26,268 nt of DNA from a virus: positions 1 through 26,268 of the IMG/VR virus record IMGVR_UViG_3300043449_001310, one strand, 5' to 3'. Shown in pieces: positions 7,132-14,474 of the stretch. The notes below the pieces were generated by a model. That model was not told the DNA's origin. It did no database searches and worked only from the letters and a program-made list of their open reading frames with translations. Within the stretch, counting starts at the first letter, position 1. Every line of letters begins with the position of its first letter. The translations under genes and the position numbers were made by a program.

Positions 7132-8001
7132 TCAGGCGGTCTTGAGGCGGACGAGCGAGGTCGCGCGGCCCACGGCGGCACCGGCGAGCAGGGTCGCGGT
7201 GACGTTCATGTAGCCGGACTGCTCCTGGCCCATGATGACCTGGACGCCGAGGCCGGTGTCCGGGTCGATGGCGTTGGCGACTTCCCAGCCCGGGATTTCG
7301 GTCTCCGGCAGGGCGGAGGCGAAGGCGATGGCGTCCGGGCCAGCGACCCAGCCAGCGAGGTTTTCGCTGTTGTTCGCGAGGTTGGCGAACTGGTAGACGC
7401 GGGCGCCGGCGATGATGCCGAGGTCGCCGTCGCGGATGATGTTCGCGCCGAGGACGTTGTTGCCGACGATCGTGGTGTCCTTGCGGAGGTCGGAGACGTA
7501 GGTGCTGTTGAGCACGGCGTAGCGGGGGCTCGGGGCCTTCGCGTCGTCGAGGGTCTTCTGCACGGCAACGAGCTCGGCGTAGGACAGGTCAGCGCCGGAG
7601 GTCGAGGACGTGGCGTAGTTGGCGTTCGTGACCTGGGCGTTGATGACGTCCATGACCTTCTGGGCGAGGGCGATGGAGGCGGTCTGCACGAAGTTGTTCA
7701 CGAAGAACTGGGCGCCGTATTCCTTGAGGTTCGACGGGCTGAAGCGGCTCGAGACCTTGTAGTGCACCAGGGTGACGGTGGCCGAGGTGACGGTCGCGTC
7801 GTCCTGCGTCAGGTAGCCGGAGGCACCGAACGTGGTGGCGGTGGAGGTGCCGATCAGGGGCACCTGGATGGAGAGACCGGACACGCCCGGGCGGGACGAG
7901 AAGACGGTCGAGATGCCCGAGAGGACGGGCAGCTTGTTCTTGAGGGAGCCGATGACGCCTTCGGCGAGGACGGCGGGAGCGGCGGTGATGGAGTTAGCCA
8001 T
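7132..8001 (-). CDS. Major capsid protein
   Basis: This 289-residue protein lies directly after the scaffold-like gene and before a strong terminator, where lambdoid phages encode the major head subunit. The N-terminus (MANSITAAPAVLAEGVIGSLKNKLPVLSGISTVFSS) leads into a Thr/Ser-rich strand region, a long helix (KEYGAQFFVNNFVQTASIALAQKVMDVINAQ, about 95-125) resembling the HK97-fold spine helix, and YAVLNSTYVSDLRKD followed by IIRDGDLGIIAGARVYQF, which resembles the P-domain to A-domain part of P22/HK97-like coat proteins. The last part is Gly/Ala/Val-rich. There is no Shine-Dalgarno; the context is TAACCATGG. Capsid identity is well supported by position, length and composition, but the exact family is not resolved. 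Confidence 0.85.
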   Translation of the reverse strand: MANSITAAPAVLAEGVIGSLKNKLPVLSGISTVFSSRPGVSGLSIQVPLIGTSTATTFGASGYLTQDDATVTSATVTLVHYKVSSRFSPSNLKEYGAQFFVNNFVQTASIALAQKVMDVINAQVTNANYATSSTSGADLSYAELVAVQKTLDDAKAPSPRYAVLNSTYVSDLRKDTTIVGNNVLGANIIRDGDLGIIAGARVYQFANLANNSENLAGWVAGPDAIAFASALPETEIPGWEVANAIDPDTGLGVQVIMGQEQSGYMNVTATLLAGAAVGRATSLVRLKTA

Positions 8002-8030
8002 GGTTAGGAATGATTAGGGATTAGGGAAAA

Positions 8031-8474
8031 TTAGAAGATGCCGCGGACGATGGCGGCCTTGTGGGCGACGAAGTACTCGCCGCGCTCCTTCGAGCCGACC
8101 GGCAGGGCGAGGAAGGCGGCGACGTGGTCGACGGCCTCAGGCTCGGCCTTGGCGTTGTCAGCGGGGGACATCTGGACGGGGGACACGCCGACGCTCGCGG
8201 CGATCTTGGCGGCCTCCTTGGAGGCGGTGACCTTCTCGGCCTCGAAGGCGGCGAGGGCGGCCTTCAGCGCCACGACCTCGGCGGAGAGACCATCGACCGC
8301 CACGGTCAGTTCGCCCAGGCGGGCGTCCTTGGCGGCGATGTCAGCCTTGGCGGCGGTGAGCTCGTCGGCGGCGCCGACGGTCAACTTTTCGACGGTGGCG
8401 CGGAGGTCGTCACGCTCGACGGCGAGGGCGACGCTGGCGGCAAGGGCTTCGTGAAGCTGCTCTTCGATGGTCAT
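8031..8474 (-). CDS. Possible nested in-frame scaffold (Nu3-like)
   Basis: An in-frame ATG (MTIEEQLHEALAASVAL) within the 8031-8855 gene would yield a 147-residue coiled-coil protein lacking the N-terminal domain. The upstream 27 bases match those before the tail tube start at 5266: the TTGC-N8-GCAA element followed by six bases and a CCAAATG context. In lambda, the scaffold Nu3 is made from a nested in-frame start inside the protease gene C, so a nested scaffold at this point in the operon has a precedent. The nested start is inferred from the shared upstream element, not demonstrated. Confidence 0.45.
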   Translation of the reverse strand: MTIEEQLHEALAASVALAVERDDLRATVEKLTVGAADELTAAKADIAAKDARLGELTVAVDGLSAEVVALKAALAAFEAEKVTASKEAAKIAASVGVSPVQMSPADNAKAEPEAVDHVAAFLALPVGSKERGEYFVAHKAAIVRGIF

Positions 8475-8855
8475 TTGGATTTGCGGAAGGTGGCAACCAG
8501 CGAGGGCGTTTTTCTCGGCGTCCAATCGCTCGACCGTGCGCTCGGCCCACTCGGCCGCCCGCATGATATCGCCCGAGGTAGGCCCGCCCCACAAGGCCCA
8601 CGCGACCGCACCGGCCCCGGGGAAGTCCTTGCTCGACGGCTTGTTCGCGGGGGCGTCCATGTCCGCCCGATGCCGACGGAACCAAGGCCCCATGCGGCGC
8701 ACCTTGTCCTCGCTGATGGAGCCCTCGACCATGTCCCGCGCTTCGCGGACGGTCTGCTCCTTGACCCCGTCGCCGGACTTCCCTTCGCGATGCCACTCCA
8801 GCCCGCGGCGGGCAGCCTCGCTGACGTAGTCGGGGACGGGGACGGTCTGGGGCAT
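8031..8855 (-). CDS. Two-part head protein: N-terminal phage domain plus scaffold-like C-terminus
   Basis: The 274-residue frame begins in a TGATG overlap with the protease stop. Residues about 5-100 (VPDYVSEAARRGLEWHREGK, then MVEGSISEDKVRRMGPWFRRHRADMD and FPGAGAVAWALWGGPTSGD) match a domain I know from phage head-protease and capsid-assembly genes, where a helix pair ends in a GxxAWxLWGG motif; its function is unknown. Residues about 128-215 form an Ala/Glu/Lys/Leu-rich coiled coil, and the C-terminus is acidic and then helical. Together with its position between protease and capsid, this suggests a scaffolding protein. An internal ATG at 8474 may give a shorter scaffold. Confidence 0.7.
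   Translation of the reverse strand: MPQTVPVPDYVSEAARRGLEWHREGKSGDGVKEQTVREARDMVEGSISEDKVRRMGPWFRRHRADMDAPANKPSSKDFPGAGAVAWALWGGPTSGDIMRAAEWAERTVERLDAEKNALAGCHLPQIQMTIEEQLHEALAASVALAVERDDLRATVEKLTVGAADELTAAKADIAAKDARLGELTVAVDGLSAEVVALKAALAAFEAEKVTASKEAAKIAASVGVSPVQMSPADNAKAEPEAVDHVAAFLALPVGSKERGEYFVAHKAAIVRGIF
8481..8496 (-). promoter_or_regulatory. TTGC/GCAA element upstream of nested scaffold start
   Basis: TTGC, eight bases, GCAA, six bases before the internal ATG at 8474. It lies within the coding sequence of the larger head protein. Confidence 0.55.
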
Positions 8856-9643
8856 CAGAAGGTCGCGAGGGCGGCGTTGAAGGAGTCGGCCAGCCCGGTC
8901 ACGAGACCAGCCTGGGCGGCTTGCTTCCCGTTGAAGGTCTGGCCTTCCATGGTCTCGGCCTTGACCATCTTGCGCTTCATTTGGACGGCGGCCTTGAAGT
9001 CGGCGTGGATGCCGTCGACCGAGGCCTGAAGGTTCTCGACCTGATCAGCGGAGAGGGACGTGCCCTCGATGCCAGCGCCCTTGAACTTGCCGGACTTGAT
9101 GACGACCATTTTAATACCCTGCATCTCGGCGGCCTTGGAGAAGTCAGGGATTGCCATGTAGACGCCAATCGAGCCGACGGTGGCGGACGGGGCCGCGAGG
9201 ACGCGGTCGGCAGCCGAGCCAATCCAGTAGGCGGCGGAGGCCATCTCGCTGTCGGAGTAGGCCATCGTCGGAACCTTCAGGCCGCGAATCTTGTTCGCCA
9301 GTTCCTCGACGCCCGTGACCGTGCCGCCCGGGCTCGAGATGTGGAAGGCGATACGCTGGACGCTCGGGTTCGCGACCATCTTTTCGATAGCCTCAGAAAC
9401 CGCGTCGACGTCCGACGAGCCCATCATCTTTTCCAGAGGAGAGAGACCTTTGCCGATCACTCCGACGACGGGGATGACGCCCGTCCCGTTCTCCAGGACA
9501 TAGGGCTCGGGGGCGGCGCCGAACAACTGCGCCAGCATATCGGTAAAGCCGAACTTCTCAGCCAGGGCGGCGTGGTCGCTGGCCTTGGAAGGGTCGATGA
9601 GCAGGGGCTCGCGGCCCTTGAGTCCGTTGATGAGGAAGCGCAT
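8855..9643 (-). CDS. S49-family head maturation protease (lambda gpC-like)
   Basis: This 262-residue protein has the SppA/ClpP-crotonase fold motifs: IPVVGVIGKGL (about 57-67), FHISSPGGTVTGVEEL (about 100-115), the nucleophile region YSDSEMASAAYWIGSAAD with the probable catalytic Ser at about 136, SATVGSIGVYMAIPD (153-167), and a lysine-rich KSGKFKGAG (183-191) that should supply the general-base Lys. S49 peptidases in phage head operons cleave the scaffold and portal during prohead maturation. It follows the portal gene by four bases and overlaps the scaffold-like gene by one. No signal peptide is present, which fits a phage head protease rather than host SppA. Confidence 0.88.
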   Translation of the reverse strand: MRFLINGLKGREPLLIDPSKASDHAALAEKFGFTDMLAQLFGAAPEPYVLENGTGVIPVVGVIGKGLSPLEKMMGSSDVDAVSEAIEKMVANPSVQRIAFHISSPGGTVTGVEELANKIRGLKVPTMAYSDSEMASAAYWIGSAADRVLAAPSATVGSIGVYMAIPDFSKAAEMQGIKMVVIKSGKFKGAGIEGTSLSADQVENLQASVDGIHADFKAAVQMKRKMVKAETMEGQTFNGKQAAQAGLVTGLADSFNAALATF

Positions 9644-9647
9644 TGGT

Positions 9648-11168
9648 TTAGGAATTGGTTTCGTCTTCGCCCTCGGGCTCCTCCTCGGAGGCCGGCTCGT
9701 CTTCCATCTCGGGGCCTTCGGCGGCCTCCTGCTTCTCGACGTTGTAGACGGTGCCGAGCGGGGTGTTCGTCGGACGGAATAGAAGCTCGAAGGGGATGCC
9801 GTACTCGGCGGCGAGGTTCTGGATATGAACCATGTCGGCGGCCCGCTTCTTCATCTCGGTGCGGAAGTCGAGGCCGCGCTGGGCGTAGAGTTCCGACATG
9901 GACAGGAGACCCATCTCGACGTCAGCCCGGTCGTTCGTGGCGTCGCGGCCACCATCGACCGTCACGCTCTTAGGGGTCGTCCAGGACACGGTCGCCCAGG
10001 TCGGGTCGTCGGGAAGTTCGCCGGCGGCGATGCCCTGCCCGATGATGTAGCCCCAAGTCGGCTGGCAAAGTTGCTCGATGAGGATCTGCTGGTACTTGCC
10101 GAACACGCGGCCAGCCTTCGCCGTGATAAGGCGGACGGACGCCCCGCCAATCTTGGACGGGTCGTTGACGAACTCGTAGGGCAGGACGCCCTGGCTAATG
10201 TCGCGCTCCAGCGCCGCAAGGAAGCCGGTGAAGGTCGGGCTCGGGCGGTTCGAGGTGAAGGATTGAAACTCCTCGCCGGGCTCAAGGGCGAGCAACTTGC
10301 CACCCATGCGGGCCGCGATGTTCTCGTAGGACGTGCCGGCCCCGAGCTCCGAGGCCATGTCGCCGTCGATGAAACCACCCGTCTTCTTGATGACGCGGGT
10401 CACGTCGGCGTTATCCTTCACCGCCAACTTCTCGAGCTCGAGGATATCCATCTCGTCCTGGATGGAGTTGATGCTATGCTGGAGCAGGGGGACGCCACGG
10501 GCGCCGGAGGCATACTCGTGGTCTACGACGTGCATCATGGACTGCGCCAGAATCTGGCGGTTCGAGCCGTCCGAGCGGTAGACGTTAAAGGCGATCAGTT
10601 CGCCATACTCGCCGAAGATGCACCCGTCGTGCATACCATCGGGAGGCGGCACGTCCATCGGGTCGCCCACGCGGTGGGCTTCGATTAGCTGCAACTTCGG
10701 GTCGCCGAGGCCGTTCCGCACCTTCGCAGCGAACGAGTCGCCGTCCCGGGCCATCGCCCGCATCAGGATTTGCTGAACCTGGGCGAAGGAGAAGCGGTTC
10801 GTGATGTCGATGCGCTTGGACTTCTCCGCGAAGTATTCCTCGTAGCGGTCAGCCAGCGCCGGGTCGGTCGCGTGGGACTGCGGCTTGATGCCGTCGCCCA
10901 CGGTGTAGAGGACGAGGTCGTTTAGGATCTGCTTGAACAGGCCGCTGTTGCGCTCGGCCCAGCGGCAGCGCTTGACCATCGTCAGGCGGTCGCTCGGCTT
11001 CATGTCCCGGCGCAAGTCCTGGGCGGGGCCGTTGTAGATGCCGCGGCGGAGGCGGGTCTGCCCGACGCTCTGCCAGCCACCGAAGGAGGCCTGAGGCGTA
11101 GGAGCGCTCGCCGGCTGGGCGGCGGTCACTACCTTCTTTTTGCGGGGGGTCGTCTTCCGGGGGGGCAT
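9648..11168 (-). CDS. Portal protein (lambda gpB family)
   Basis: This 506-residue protein forms the dodecameric channel through which DNA enters and leaves the head. The N-terminus is basic and Pro-rich (MPPRKTTPRKKK). The region KPSDRLTMVKRCRWAERNSGLFKQILNDLVLYTVGDGIKPQS (about 55-98), then LQLIEAHRVGDP and NRQILAQSMMHVVDHEYASGARGVPLL (about 155-230) match the conserved pattern of lambda-type portals, including the I-x-A-x-R turn and the RxGQ-like segment. Residues about 330-345 (LPYEFVNDPSKIGGASVR) resemble the conserved portal loop before the C-terminal helices. The C-terminus is highly acidic (EMEDEPASEEEPEGEDE). It starts at ATG, three bases after the connector stop. Confidence 0.92.
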   Translation of the reverse strand: MPPRKTTPRKKKVVTAAQPASAPTPQASFGGWQSVGQTRLRRGIYNGPAQDLRRDMKPSDRLTMVKRCRWAERNSGLFKQILNDLVLYTVGDGIKPQSHATDPALADRYEEYFAEKSKRIDITNRFSFAQVQQILMRAMARDGDSFAAKVRNGLGDPKLQLIEAHRVGDPMDVPPPDGMHDGCIFGEYGELIAFNVYRSDGSNRQILAQSMMHVVDHEYASGARGVPLLQHSINSIQDEMDILELEKLAVKDNADVTRVIKKTGGFIDGDMASELGAGTSYENIAARMGGKLLALEPGEEFQSFTSNRPSPTFTGFLAALERDISQGVLPYEFVNDPSKIGGASVRLITAKAGRVFGKYQQILIEQLCQPTWGYIIGQGIAAGELPDDPTWATVSWTTPKSVTVDGGRDATNDRADVEMGLLSMSELYAQRGLDFRTEMKKRAADMVHIQNLAAEYGIPFELLFRPTNTPLGTVYNVEKQEAAEGPEMEDEPASEEEPEGEDETNS

Positions 11169-11171
11169 AAG

Positions 11172-11429
11172 TTATTCGTCAATTGGGTTGTTCCAATTGG
11201 TAGAGACAACCGTCTTTCGGACGCCGTAGGTCTGCGGGTCGAGGCGGCTCAGGGCGAACATCGCCTCCGACAGGCGCTCCTTCGCCGGCATGGTCACGGC
11301 CTTCGAGGCGGACGAGCCGCTGTCAGAGTAGCTCGTAAGCACCTTGCCCGAGGTGATGTCCGCCAAGGCCTGCGCCTTGATCGCCAGAAGTTCGTCCTCG
11401 GTCAGGCCGATAAAGATGCCAGATGCCAT
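11172..11429 (-). CDS. Head-tail connector, gpW-like
   Basis: This 85-residue protein starts at MASGIFIGLTEDELLAIKAQALADITSGKVLTSYSDSGSS. A small protein with a helix, the L-x-x-x-x-x-x-A-L-x-x-x-x-x-G pattern and a following beta hairpin is the layout of gpW, the lambda neck protein that seals the filled head. It lies between the large terminase and the portal, exactly where W lies in lambda. I prefer this ATG over one four codons upstream because its CAAATG context matches other starts here, and a TTGC/GCA(A) element (11438-11451) lies directly upstream. A small DNA-packaging accessory protein is the alternative. Confidence 0.7.
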   Translation of the reverse strand: MASGIFIGLTEDELLAIKAQALADITSGKVLTSYSDSGSSASKAVTMPAKERLSEAMFALSRLDPQTYGVRKTVVSTNWNNPIDE

Positions 11430-11437
11430 TTGACTCT

Positions 11438-11451
11438 GCACCGCAAGGCAA
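11438..11451 (-). promoter_or_regulatory. Variant TTGC/GCA element upstream of gpW-like gene
   Basis: Transcribed-strand TTGC, eight bases, GCA; imperfect by one base. Eight bases before the ATG at 11429. Confidence 0.35.
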
Positions 11452-11457
11452 CGGGGA

Positions 11458-11513
11458 GCCGCTGACCCGGTTGTTCCAACCCACGCCCCACGCGCAGATC
11501 CCGAGTCAGCGGC
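11458..11513 (-). repeat. Inverted repeat between terL and gpW-like gene
   Basis: A perfect 9-bp inverted repeat (GCCGCTGAC at 11458-11466, GTCAGCGGC at 11505-11513) brackets 38 bases in the 116-base gap after the terminase stop. No T-tract follows. It may form a long-loop hairpin in the transcript. The rest of the gap holds the 12-mer shared with 16419-16430 and a TTGC/GCA element. Confidence 0.5.
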
Positions 11514-11538
11514 CTATGAACACACAAGCACCCGACAA

Positions 11539-11550
11539 CCTTGCGTCAAG
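11539..11550 (-). repeat. 12-mer shared with 16419-16430, spanning the terL stop
   Basis: CTTGACGCAAGG on the transcribed strand contains the TGA stop of terL. The identical 12-mer contains the TGA stop of the gene at 16426-16719, in the same phase relative to the stop. Confidence 0.5.
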
Positions 11551-13351
11551 CGGCATCCACGGGTTCCGCCGGCCCGGACTCCCCGCGGCTTCCGATGCCC
11601 CACCGCACCGCCCCCAGAAGGCAGAGAAGTTCGCAGTCCCAGGCGTGGTTATCCTTCTTGCCCTGAGGGAGAATCCACATCGGCTTGCCCGTGCGCTTGT
11701 CCTTCACGCGAACCTCCGCCGCCATCATCTCGATGTAAAACGGGTCTGCGTTCCGGGGGAACGTGTGCAGCCGCTTAACCCTCATGCCGTGCAGCAAGTC
11801 CTTCCCTGCCAAGTTCGACCAGGACACGAGCACGGCGGGCTGACCCTGAAGGCCCGGGACTTGGATGCGCTGACGCTCGGAATAAAAGCGGCGGGTCGTC
11901 TTCCCGTCCCGATCGGTAACCGCGAAGTCCTCGTTGCCCGAACCTCGGGCACACTTCCAGCCTCGCCGCGCCGTCTCGGCGTAGACCATCGACGTCTGGT
12001 CGCCAGCGTCGACGAAGACCATCGCCTTATGCACGCTCGCCTTGCGGAGCATATCCTCGACGCCGCCCCACGTCTCGACCTTCCCGAAGGCATAGAGGCG
12101 GCTGTGCCCTGACTTCGCCCAGCTGCGGACGACCACCCAGAAGTGGCCGCGCTGGACGTCGACGCCCGCCGTGCGGAACGGGATGCTCCCCGTCGGCGCA
12201 TCCTTAGCGTCGACCACCTTGCCCTTGCCGGTGATGAAGGCCTCCGCCTCCCACGCGTCGCCGAGGTTGTACTCGCTCGCCGATGCGTCCGCGACAATCT
12301 CGCCGCCCTCCTCCTGCCATGCCATCGCCAGCCGCTTCTGCTTGAAGATGCGCCTTGGCTCGTTGTCGCCGTAGACGTCCGCCGCCTCCTTGGCCTTGAG
12401 CATCATCACGCCCAACTCGCCCCAGGACATCGTCGCGAGGCTGTTCCAATGCAGGCCGACCTTGCCGTGATAAGCCATCGGATTTGTGGCTACAAACTCC
12501 CCGCGGGCGTTCGCCTCGGCCCGCGTCCCGGCGTTGTCGTCGAGCAGGGCGTGGCATCCAGCGCACTCGTATTTCGTGCCGTCTGCCACCGCGTTCAAAT
12601 CCCACGTCCCGCTCGCCTTCGCCTCCTCGGGGAAGCGGATGAACTCCCACAGCCAGGGCTGAAGATGGTCGCACTTCGGGCATCGGAAGTTCCAATCCCG
12701 TTGGTCGGTCGTCTCGTGCAGCGCATGGAACTCGCCGCCCTTTCCGCCAAGCGTTCCGCCCTGCGTCATGAACACCCGCTTGCCCATCCAGCCGAACGCC
12801 GTCACGCGCGCGCTCGCCTCCTGCAAATGCCCGGGCGGCCAGAGCCAACACTCGTCGCCGATGATGTAGCGAATGGACAGGCGCTGAAGGTTCGCCTCGT
12901 TCCACGCCCCGCGGCAGTACAGAGGGAAGCGGTCGAAGTCGATGGTCGTCGAGCGCTCCATGTCGTCCTCCTTCATGCGGGCCAGCACCGGCGGGCAGTT
13001 CTTGAACACGGGCCGAAGGTAACGCAGGGCGAAGTCCTTCGCCTCGGGGTCGGTAGCCTGGAGCAACAGCGTCGGGCCGGGAGCGTGTTCCGCGATCCAA
13101 CAGGCGAACAGTCGGGCGAACAGGGATTTGCCGGACTGGATGCTGGCGAGGACGGTCAGCAGCTGAACCTCGGGGTCGGCCGCAATGCGCAGAGCGTCCC
13201 GCACCCACGGCGTCCGGTCAGCCCTAAACGGCCCGGGCATCGGCGAGTCGGGGATGGCCCGCACGTTCGCCTCCAGCCACGCGACGATATCGCCCTCGCT
13301 CGACGGCCTGAGCACGTCCCGACCAAGACCGACCAGATCAGCCCGCCGCAC
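11546..13351 (-). CDS. terL: Terminase large subunit (GpA family)
   Basis: This 601-residue ATPase-nuclease packages DNA into proheads. The ATPase domain shows a deviant Walker A SIQSGKS at about 70-76 and a Walker B YIIGDE at about 162-167. A zinc-ribbon-like insert follows (CPKC at about 224, CAGC at about 263), as in GpA-type terminases. The nuclease domain has the acidic clusters GVDVQRGHFWVVVRSW (about 396-411), VFVDAGDQ (about 445-452) and DNHAWDCELLCL (about 565-577). It starts at GTG with a good Shine-Dalgarno (GGGAGG, nine bases upstream) and overlaps the small subunit by 14 bases. GpA-type terminases usually make cohesive ends, so a cos site may exist nearby, but I could not place one. 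Confidence 0.95.
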   Translation of the reverse strand: MRRADLVGLGRDVLRPSSEGDIVAWLEANVRAIPDSPMPGPFRADRTPWVRDALRIAADPEVQLLTVLASIQSGKSLFARLFACWIAEHAPGPTLLLQATDPEAKDFALRYLRPVFKNCPPVLARMKEDDMERSTTIDFDRFPLYCRGAWNEANLQRLSIRYIIGDECWLWPPGHLQEASARVTAFGWMGKRVFMTQGGTLGGKGGEFHALHETTDQRDWNFRCPKCDHLQPWLWEFIRFPEEAKASGTWDLNAVADGTKYECAGCHALLDDNAGTRAEANARGEFVATNPMAYHGKVGLHWNSLATMSWGELGVMMLKAKEAADVYGDNEPRRIFKQKRLAMAWQEEGGEIVADASASEYNLGDAWEAEAFITGKGKVVDAKDAPTGSIPFRTAGVDVQRGHFWVVVRSWAKSGHSRLYAFGKVETWGGVEDMLRKASVHKAMVFVDAGDQTSMVYAETARRGWKCARGSGNEDFAVTDRDGKTTRRFYSERQRIQVPGLQGQPAVLVSWSNLAGKDLLHGMRVKRLHTFPRNADPFYIEMMAAEVRVKDKRTGKPMWILPQGKKDNHAWDCELLCLLGAVRWGIGSRGESGPAEPVDAA

Positions 13352-13883
13352 GGCTCAAGTCCTCCCTCGTCTTGCGAACCCAAGCCTCCAGAACCTTCAC
13401 GGCTTTCGCCGGAGTCTCGGGGTTGCAGCCCTCCGCGCAATCGAGCGCCAACTTGTCCAGGCGGTTCACGACCTCCGCCATCAGGTCGCGCATCGCCGCC
13501 GTCGCCTCCTTCGCGGAGATGAACTCGGCGTTCGCCACCCGGCGCCGCTCAAGTTCGGCCTCGAGGTCGATCAGGGTCTTGAAGGCCGCGTTGTAGGAGG
13601 ACTGGAACTTGCCCTGGTTGACGTCGCCGCCACGCATCGCCGCGTCCCAAATCTCGCCGGCGTGTTCGACGCGGGCCTTGTGCGTCGCGATGTTCGCCTC
13701 GAGGGAAAGGTCGGTCAGCGTCTCGAGCTCGACGACCGGAGCCGTCCGCCGCGACGCGTCCCGGGCTTCCCGCCACGCGAGCGCCGCCTCGACGCTTTCC
13801 ATCGGCATACCTTCCCTTTTCAACTGACCGACGCGTTGCGCCGAGATGCCCAGGGCTTGGGCCATCGCCCCGTTAGTCAGCAC
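13338..13883 (-). CDS. terS: Terminase small subunit, Nu1-like
   Basis: This 181-residue protein starts at GTG (VLTNGAMAQALGISAQRVGQLKREGMPM), where a GGAGG Shine-Dalgarno lies nine bases upstream. An earlier GTG at 13943 would begin within the terminator stem, so I reject it. The first 30 residues form a winged helix-turn-helix ending in KREGMPM, very like the Nu1 N-terminal DNA-recognition motif. A Glu/Ala/Arg-rich coiled coil follows (about 45-130) for oligomerisation, and the C-terminal part presumably binds the large subunit. It recognises the packaging site and hands DNA to TerL, whose gene overlaps its 3' end. Synteny and motif agree. Confidence 0.85.
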   Translation of the reverse strand: MLTNGAMAQALGISAQRVGQLKREGMPMESVEAALAWREARDASRRTAPVVELETLTDLSLEANIATHKARVEHAGEIWDAAMRGGDVNQGKFQSSYNAAFKTLIDLEAELERRRVANAEFISAKEATAAMRDLMAEVVNRLDKLALDCAEGCNPETPAKAVKVLEAWVRKTREDLSRAAG

Positions 13884-13917
13884 GGGGCAAGCCCTCCGTG
13901 GCTTTTTTGTTTCCCCC

Positions 13918-13944
13918 AAAAAACCCCCGTGGTGTCCAACCACG
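13918..13944 (-). terminator. Intrinsic terminator between replication and packaging genes
   Basis: On the transcribed strand a 6-bp stem (CGTGGT / ACCACG, loop TGGAC) is followed by GGGGG and six Ts. A C-run at 13954-13961 could extend the stem by pairing with the GGGGG before the T-tract. It lies between the stop at 13998 and the terS start. A second small palindrome (AAGGAG-A-CTCCTT, 13963-13975) precedes it. It probably ends the early transcript, so late genes would need their own promoter or antitermination. Confidence 0.65.
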
Positions 13945-13997
13945 CGTGAAACCGGGGGGGGTAAGGAGACTCCTTAGAGGGTGGGTTTGCCCTGTTT

Positions 13998-14471
13998 TCA
14001 TCGCTTGCTCGGTTTGAACCTCGCGGCGTCGCCGACGGGCAGGGCGTTGCGGATCGCGGCGGCCCGCTTGTGCAGCGCTTGCTTCGTGATGCCGTACATC
14101 TTGGCGATGACAGGCGCCGACAGACAACCGGGCAAGGCCAGCGCCCAGCGCGTGAGCTCGACGTGGCGACGGAAGCGGAAGTTGTCGGTATAGGCCAGCG
14201 CGTCGACGAATGACTTGAGCATCAGGCCGACGTGCTCGCGGGAGATGAATGCGTCGGTCTCGACACGCGGCTCCTCGGGCTTCGTCGCCCAGGCTTGGTG
14301 GTTCGGGTTGATCTCGAAGACGTGGCGAGGCTGAACCATCTCGCGGTAAGGCACGACATTCGCGTCCCTCAGTTGTTCCTGCTGCCGCTTGGGCAGGGAA
14401 TAGAACCAGCGGTCGAAGGAGCGAGCGTCGGCGCGTGGAGCCGATAGGTCGTTCAGTTGATGCCTGGACAC
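13998..14471 (-). CDS. HTH-containing DNA-binding protein, possible late regulator
   Basis: This 157-residue protein starts at GTG (MSRHQLNDLSAPRADARSFDRWFYSLPKRQQEQLRDANVVPYREM). Near the C-terminus, SAPVIAKMYGITKQALHKRAAAIRNAL (about 117-143) is a convincing helix-turn-helix, resembling the sigma-like or terminase-type pattern in which a recognition helix follows YGITKQAL. The C-terminus is basic (ARFKPSKR). It lies just before the terminator and the packaging genes, where lambdoid phages place a late regulator, so control of late genes is possible but not shown. An unrecognised packaging accessory protein is the alternative. Confidence 0.6.
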   Translation of the reverse strand: MSRHQLNDLSAPRADARSFDRWFYSLPKRQQEQLRDANVVPYREMVQPRHVFEINPNHQAWATKPEEPRVETDAFISREHVGLMLKSFVDALAYTDNFRFRRHVELTRWALALPGCLSAPVIAKMYGITKQALHKRAAAIRNALPVGDAARFKPSKR

Positions 14472-14474
14472 GCG

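Noticed and set aside
13884-13943. Upstream GTG for the small terminase
   Set aside because: It lies inside the terminator stem and encodes a Gly/Pro leader; the later GTG has a GGAGG ribosome-binding site.
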